This document shows, piece by piece, positions 49,815 to 53,935 of a DNA stretch of 53,935 nt. Made by a program: the position numbers and the translations under genes. Position 1 is the first letter of the stretch; each line of letters starts with the position of its first letter. The notes beneath the pieces were generated by a model. It worked only from the letters and a program-made list of their open reading frames with translations, ran no database searches and was not told the origin of the DNA. Source of the DNA: Marinobacterium marinum (GTDB lineage Bacteria > Pseudomonadota > Gammaproteobacteria > Pseudomonadales > Balneatricaceae); NCBI RefSeq assembly GCF_013868415.1, contig NZ_JACEMT010000001.1:1-53935 (forward strand), written 5' to 3'.

Positions 49815-50930
49815 CTAGGCGGGCAGGGCGAGGTGAATTGCACCCAGAATACGAGCGCCGTTGGCGCCGGTGACGGCAGCCAGGCTAGCGGTTTGTTGAT
49901 TCAATGTTCTCATGGCGAACCAGGCGAAAGCGGCGGCTTCTACCCAATCGGGTGGCAATCCGAGCGTTTCGGTTGTGGTAATTTCGCTATCCGGCAAATG
50001 GTGGTTCAGTCGCTGTTGCAAGGCCTTGTTGTGACTGCCGCCGCCGCACAGAAACAGTTCGGGCCGGTGTAGCGAGTGGCGCTTGATCGCTTGCGCCAGT
50101 GAAACCGCTGTCAGCTCCATCAGAGTGGCCTGCACATCTTCCGCTGTCGGGCGAGTCGGGCAGGCTGCGAGGGCCTGCTGCAACCAGTGCAGATCAAACA
50201 GCTCGCGGCCCGTGCTCTTGGGCGGGAGACGCTCGAAATAGGGATGGGCCAGCAGTTGTGCAAGCAGCGGTGCATCGACTCGACCGCTGGCAGCCCATTC
50301 ACCATTATGATCATAGTCCCGTTGACGCTGATCGCGTATCCAGGCGTCCATCAGAACGTTACCGGGGCCGGTGTCGTACCCTGAAGCAGGTGACTGTCCA
50401 TGACCGGGGAGCAGGGTGATATTGGCCATGCCGCCCAGGTTGATCAAAACCCGGTCCTGCCCGGGCCGGGCAAAAAGTGCCTGGTGGAAGGCCGGGACCA
50501 GTGGGGCTCCCTGGCCGCCCGCAGCCAGGTCTCGGCGCCGGAAATCGGCTACGGTGGTGATACCTGTGTGTTCGGCGATGCGGGCCGGGTCACCGATTTG
50601 CAGGCTGAAAGAATGCTCCGGTCGGTGACGAATGGTTTGGCCGTGGCTGCCGATGGCGCGTATTTGTGTGGCGTTGAAGCGGCTGTGCTCTAGCAGGGCT
50701 TGTACGGCTTCGGCGAACAGACTGCCGAGTGCGACATCCAGGCGGCCAAGCTGATCGATTTCATTGGGCCCCGGGTGGTTCAGCGTCAGGATTTGCCGGC
50801 GCAGTTCGGTGGGTAGAGGATGAGAATGGCTGGCATGCAGGTGAAAGTCGGGTTCAAAGCTGACAATCACCGCATCAATGCTATCCAGGCTGGTGCCGGA
50901 CATCAGACCGATAAAGTATTCTCGGCTCAC
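49815..50930 (-). CDS. anmK: Anhydro-N-acetylmuramic acid kinase
   Basis: Phosphorylates and opens 1,6-anhydro-MurNAc in cell-wall recycling. It is 371 aa with the sugar-kinase phosphate loop GLMSGTSLDSIDA, the ATP-site stretch LINLGGMANIT, DTGPGN and a C-terminal LFLCGGGSHN. It overlaps the upstream peptidase gene by ATGA, pairing murein cleavage with murein recycling. Confidence 0.97.
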   Translation of the reverse strand: MSREYFIGLMSGTSLDSIDAVIVSFEPDFHLHASHSHPLPTELRRQILTLNHPGPNEIDQLGRLDVALGSLFAEAVQALLEHSRFNATQIRAIGSHGQTIRHRPEHSFSLQIGDPARIAEHTGITTVADFRRRDLAAGGQGAPLVPAFHQALFARPGQDRVLINLGGMANITLLPGHGQSPASGYDTGPGNVLMDAWIRDQRQRDYDHNGEWAASGRVDAPLLAQLLAHPYFERLPPKSTGRELFDLHWLQQALAACPTRPTAEDVQATLMELTAVSLAQAIKRHSLHRPELFLCGGGSHNKALQQRLNHHLPDSEITTTETLGLPPDWVEAAAFAWFAMRTLNQQTASLAAVTGANGARILGAIHLALPA

Positions 50931-52288
50931 TCTTGAGGCTCCTCATTCATGGCTAGTCGGGTTTGGGCATGTTGGGCGAGCGCAGCCATGAGACGTTCGG
51001 TCTCTGCCTGAAAGGCAGTCTGTTCGCTCGGTGCAACCGGCTGAGCGGCTGGTAGATCAACCGTCAGCGGGTTGCGGTGTACACCATTACTGCGGAATTC
51101 ATAATGCAGGTGCGGGCCGGTTGCCAGGCCGGATGCGCCTACATAGCCAATGATTTGCCCCTGCTTGACGCGGTCGCCGTTTGCCAGGCCTTTCTGGTAA
51201 CGACTCATATGGGCATAAAGCGTGGTGATATTGCCACCATGTTGCAGCATAACAGTACGTCCATATCCCCCCTTGGTACCACGCCAGATGATTTTTCCGT
51301 CGCCTGCTGCCTTGATGGGGGTTCCGGTTGCTGCTGCGTAGTCGACACCGCGATGCGGGCGTTTTTTGCCCAGTACGGGATGGTAACGCTCCGGCTTGAA
51401 GCGAGAACTGATGCGGCTGAAGTCGACCGGGGAGCGCAGGAATGCCTTACGCATGCTGCGTCCATCGGGGGCAAAATACCGGCTGTTCCCCTCGGCGTCG
51501 GTAAAAAGAATGGCGGCAAAGGTGTTGTCCCTGTTGGTAAATTCGGCTGCAAGTATACGGCTTTGGTCCAGCGGCTCATCATCCAGAAAATCCTGTTCAT
51601 ACAGTACGCGAAAATGATCGCCTGCCCGGATATCCAGAGCAAAGTCGATATCCCAGCCAAATATTTCGGCCAGCTGCATAGTTGTTTTGTTGGACAGCCC
51701 GGCGGCTTCCGCGTCCAGAAACAGTGAGCGCTGGATGGTGCCTTCCGTATAGTGTGTTCGGGCTTCGGGTGTGCGCTGCAACTGCTGCACCTCATATCCG
51801 GTGTCGGTCATTTCGATCAGAGTGGAACTGAGGCGGTCCTGGGTGTGGCGCAGCTTGTGCAGCAGGCCGCCTTCGATCAGGAAGGATAGTGTTTGTCCCG
51901 GGCGCAGTCGCTGCAGTGCATCGCTGCCGCTAACCGCTTGCGAAATTCGGTAGACTTCGCGAGGCCCCAGGCCGGCACGCTTGAACACTCGAGTCAGGTT
52001 GTCACCGCTTTGGACGGAGTACTCGACCCAGTTTTCCTGCACGGGAGGAACCGGCTTGGGGGCAGGTTGGGGCGGTTGTGACAACGCGGGTGCTTCGGCA
52101 GTGTCTTGTAGCGCATCAACGCGGGCAGGTTCTGTGTCGGTGGTGGGGTAAAGGTCGGAGCGGTCTGGCGTGGAGGTGGGGGAAGTGGGCCAGAGCAGAA
52201 CGATGAACAGCAGTATGAGCAGTGTTGCCGCTGCGGTAATAAGATGAAGCCGCGGCAAACGGCGCAAAAGTGGCAGTAAGGGTGTCAC
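50927..52288 (-). CDS. M23 family murein endopeptidase (MepM-like)
   Basis: Zinc peptidase that cleaves peptide cross-links in peptidoglycan. From GTG 52288 it is 453 aa: an N-terminal membrane anchor (about 14-33), a Pro-rich linker, an OapA/LysM-like region (WVEYSVQSGDNLTRVF), and the M23 domain with zinc ligands His312 and Asp316 (HRGVD) and His395 (PHLHYEF). The frame extends upstream to 52528 but would then overlap the tyrS promoter; the GTG with AGG upstream is a reasonable start, not a certain one. It is divergent from tyrS, as in Pseudomonas. Confidence 0.93.
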   Translation of the reverse strand: MTPLLPLLRRLPRLHLITAAATLLILLFIVLLWPTSPTSTPDRSDLYPTTDTEPARVDALQDTAEAPALSQPPQPAPKPVPPVQENWVEYSVQSGDNLTRVFKRAGLGPREVYRISQAVSGSDALQRLRPGQTLSFLIEGGLLHKLRHTQDRLSSTLIEMTDTGYEVQQLQRTPEARTHYTEGTIQRSLFLDAEAAGLSNKTTMQLAEIFGWDIDFALDIRAGDHFRVLYEQDFLDDEPLDQSRILAAEFTNRDNTFAAILFTDAEGNSRYFAPDGRSMRKAFLRSPVDFSRISSRFKPERYHPVLGKKRPHRGVDYAAATGTPIKAAGDGKIIWRGTKGGYGRTVMLQHGGNITTLYAHMSRYQKGLANGDRVKQGQIIGYVGASGLATGPHLHYEFRSNGVHRNPLTVDLPAAQPVAPSEQTAFQAETERLMAALAQHAQTRLAMNEEPQE

Positions 52289-52394
52289 GGGGATACCTGT
52301 TTTGCAGCAAGGGAAGATAAGAGTCGACAACAAAGTATAACGAAAATTCCCGGGTGTCGGATGGTCTGATGAGGGGGCAGGAGGCGAAGCAGGT

Positions 52395-52423
52395 TTGTTC
52401 CGTCTACGGTGAAGGTTTAGAAT
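52395..52423 (+). promoter_or_regulatory. Promoter of tyrS
   Basis: TTGTTC (4/6), 17-base spacer, TAGAAT (5/6), with discriminator GCGGG. TAGAATGCGGG is identical to the -10 region of the candidate carA promoter. The start is predicted near 52430, about 37 bases before the ATG. Confidence 0.7.
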
Positions 52424-52466
52424 GCGGGACCTGCTTACTTTAATTTTACAGAGAGATTTCGGCGGT

Positions 52467-53762
52467 ATGAACGCAAACAGTTTGATCGATGATCTTAAGG
52501 CCCGTGGTCTCATCGCACAGATGACCAATGAAGATGAACTGGCTGAGCATTTGGCTCAGGGCCCAGTGACGCTTTATTGTGGCTTTGATCCGACTGCTGA
52601 CAGTTTGCACCTGGGGCATCTGGTACCTCTCCTGATGCTTAAGCGTTTTCAGGATGCCGGCCACCGGCCGATTGCACTGGTAGGCGGAGCTACTGGGCTG
52701 ATTGGTGACCCCAGCTTCAAGGATCAGGAGCGACAGCTGAACTCCGCAGAGGTGGTTCAACAGTGGAGTGAGTGTCTCAAGGCCCAGATCAGTCGTTTTA
52801 TCGAGTTTGATCGCGAAGGCGGGGCCATTCTGGCCAACAACTATGACTGGACTGCCAGTGTGGATGTGTTGAGTTTCCTGCGAGATATTGGCAAGCATTT
52901 CACGGTCAATAAAATGATCGCCAAGGAATCGGTCAAACAACGTATCGAACGTGAAGGGTCGGGCTTGTCCTTTACCGAGTTCACCTATCAGATTCTGCAG
53001 TCTTATGACTTCCAGCAGTTGAACAGTCAATATGGCTGCACCATGCAGATTGGTGGTTCGGATCAATGGGGCAATATCACCGGGGGGATCGACCTGACTC
53101 GTCGTGTCAACGGCGCGGCTACACATGGTCTCACTCTGCCGCTGATTACCAAGTCCGATGGCACCAAATTCGGCAAGACCGAGGGTGGAGCAATATGGCT
53201 GGACGCCAAAAAAACATCTCCCTATGCCTTCTATCAATTCTGGCTGCAGACGCCTGATGCGGATGTATATCGCTTCATGAAGTTCTTCACCTTCCTGTCG
53301 GTTAGCGAAATCGACGCGATTGAAACCGCTGATCGCGAGCGTGAGGGTCGTCCGGAAGCTCAGCGTATTCTGGCAGAGCAGATGACGGCATTGGTGCATG
53401 GTGAAGACGCCTTGCAAGCTGCGCGCCGTATTACCGAAGCACTGTTCTCGGGAGACCTGTCCGAATTGAGCGCGGAAGATTACGCTCAGCTGGAACAGGA
53501 TGGTCTGCCGGCAACACAGGTTCCCGAGAGCCTGGCGGAGCTGCCATTGACGACCTTGTTTGCCGATGCCGGGTTGGCGACTTCCGGCAAGCAGGTTAAG
53601 GATGTTCTGCAGCGTAACGCCGTGATGATCAATGACCAGACCTGTGGTTTGGATCAGAATATGAATGCGGCGGCCCTGTTCAGCCGTGAAGCAGCTCGTT
53701 TCGGGAAGTACTTCCTGGTCAAGCTGGGCAAGAAGAAGCACCACATCTTCTACCTGGGCTGA
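52467..53762 (+). CDS. tyrS: Tyrosyl-tRNA synthetase
   Basis: Charges tRNA-Tyr. From ATG 52467 it is 431 aa and aligns with E. coli TyrS from the start ([14 protein letters not shown]). The class I motifs are HLGH (48-51) and KFGKT (234-238), and Tyr-binding residues lie in [12 protein letters not shown] and [12 protein letters not shown]-terminal S4-like domain follows. An in-frame upstream ATG (52422) sits at the -10 element and is not used. It lies immediately before an rRNA promoter, like P. aeruginosa tyrZ. Confidence 0.98.
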   Translation: MNANSLIDDLKARGLIAQMTNEDELAEHLAQGPVTLYCGFDPTADSLHLGHLVPLLMLKRFQDAGHRPIALVGGATGLIGDPSFKDQERQLNSAEVVQQWSECLKAQISRFIEFDREGGAILANNYDWTASVDVLSFLRDIGKHFTVNKMIAKESVKQRIEREGSGLSFTEFTYQILQSYDFQQLNSQYGCTMQIGGSDQWGNITGGIDLTRRVNGAATHGLTLPLITKSDGTKFGKTEGGAIWLDAKKTSPYAFYQFWLQTPDADVYRFMKFFTFLSVSEIDAIETADREREGRPEAQRILAEQMTALVHGEDALQAARRITEALFSGDLSELSAEDYAQLEQDGLPATQVPESLAELPLTTLFADAGLATSGKQVKDVLQRNAVMINDQTCGLDQNMNAAALFSREAARFGKYFLVKLGKKKHHIFYLG

Positions 53763-53792
53763 TATACAGCTGCACTAAGAGTAATATGCTAG

Positions 53793-53825
53793 ACACAGGC
53801 GCCCTTGGGCGCCTGTGTTCGTTTT
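53793..53825 (+). terminator. Terminator after tyrS
   Basis: A perfect 12-bp stem (ACACAGGCGCCC/GGGCGCCTGTGT) with a TT turn, followed by TCGTTTT. Confidence 0.85.
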
Positions 53826-53831
53826 CACGCT

Positions 53832-53895
53832 GTTTTCATTATTTTGAAACTTTTTTACCTCAGGGCGTTGACACCGGTTCAGGGATCAGTAGAAT
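53832..53895 (+). promoter_or_regulatory. rRNA-type P1 promoter with UP element
   Basis: TTGACA (53868-53873), 16-base spacer, TAGAAT (53890-53895), and a GC-rich discriminator ACGCCTCC. The AT-rich block at 53832-53859 sits at about -40 to -65, as an UP element. The 40 bases that remain resemble the start of an rrn leader. The 16S gene itself is beyond the window. Confidence 0.82.
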
Positions 53896-53935
53896 ACGCC
53901 TCCTCGATTGAGACAACAGCGTTCGCGAAACACTG

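Overview
The window looks like core chromosome of a gammaproteobacterium related to Pseudomonas and the Oceanospirillales. Protein sequences resemble E. coli and Pseudomonas orthologues throughout. Three gene blocks follow the Pseudomonas order as I know it: carA-carB-greA-yhbY-ftsH-folP-glmM-tpiA-secG-tRNA-tRNA-rimP-nusA-infB-rbfA-truB-rpsO-pnp; dksA-gluQ-cbrX-cbrA-cbrB-(crcZ)-pcnB-folK-panB-panC; and argC...erpA-anmK-peptidase-tyrS-rrn. I saw no insertion sequence, prophage, CRISPR array or toxin-antitoxin locus.

Layout: (1) 1-2400: tRNA-Phe and a methyl-accepting chemotaxis protein on the minus strand. (2) 2485-22700: a long plus-strand run for carbamoyl phosphate synthesis, transcript cleavage (GreA), membrane proteolysis (FtsH), folate and cell-wall precursors (FolP, GlmM), triose-phosphate isomerase, SecG, two tRNAs, and the translation/RNA cluster rimP to pnp. 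Only yhbY is reversed. rlmE (ftsJ/rrmJ), normally beside ftsH, is missing. (3) 22766-27407: an inner-membrane protein, rRNA-modifying enzymes RsmC and RsuA, an unusual tandem PTPS/QueD-fold protein, and a thiolase. (4) 27608-37705, minus strand: dksA, gluQ, a 58-codon gene (cbrX-like), the CbrA/CbrB two-component system, an RNA-like intergenic region, then pcnB, folK, panB, panC. (5) 37949-48207: aminotransferase, Rieske protein, kinase-like ATPase, penicillin-binding protein 1B with a probable LpoP lipoprotein activator, a small membrane protein, HemL, ThiE and a ClC-CBS transporter. (6) 48232-53935: argC, erpA, anmK, an M23 peptidase, tyrS, and finally a strong rRNA-type promoter whose rrn operon lies outside the window.

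The most interesting locus is the 517-base gap between cbrB and pcnB. On the minus strand it has a near-consensus sigma-54 promoter, upstream GTAACA/TGTTAC half-sites in a 22-bp palindrome, and a transcript with one A-rich AAnAAnAA repeat at its 5' end and three more in the loops of successive hairpins. This is the layout of the Pseudomonas CrcZ small RNA, which sequesters Hfq/Crc under CbrAB and sigma-54 control. Other points of note are a possible membrane-anchored poly(A) polymerase, an IscR-type site at erpA, a possibly leaderless mrcB, a transcription attenuator before carA, and an AGAATGCG motif shared by several promoters beside a dksA gene.
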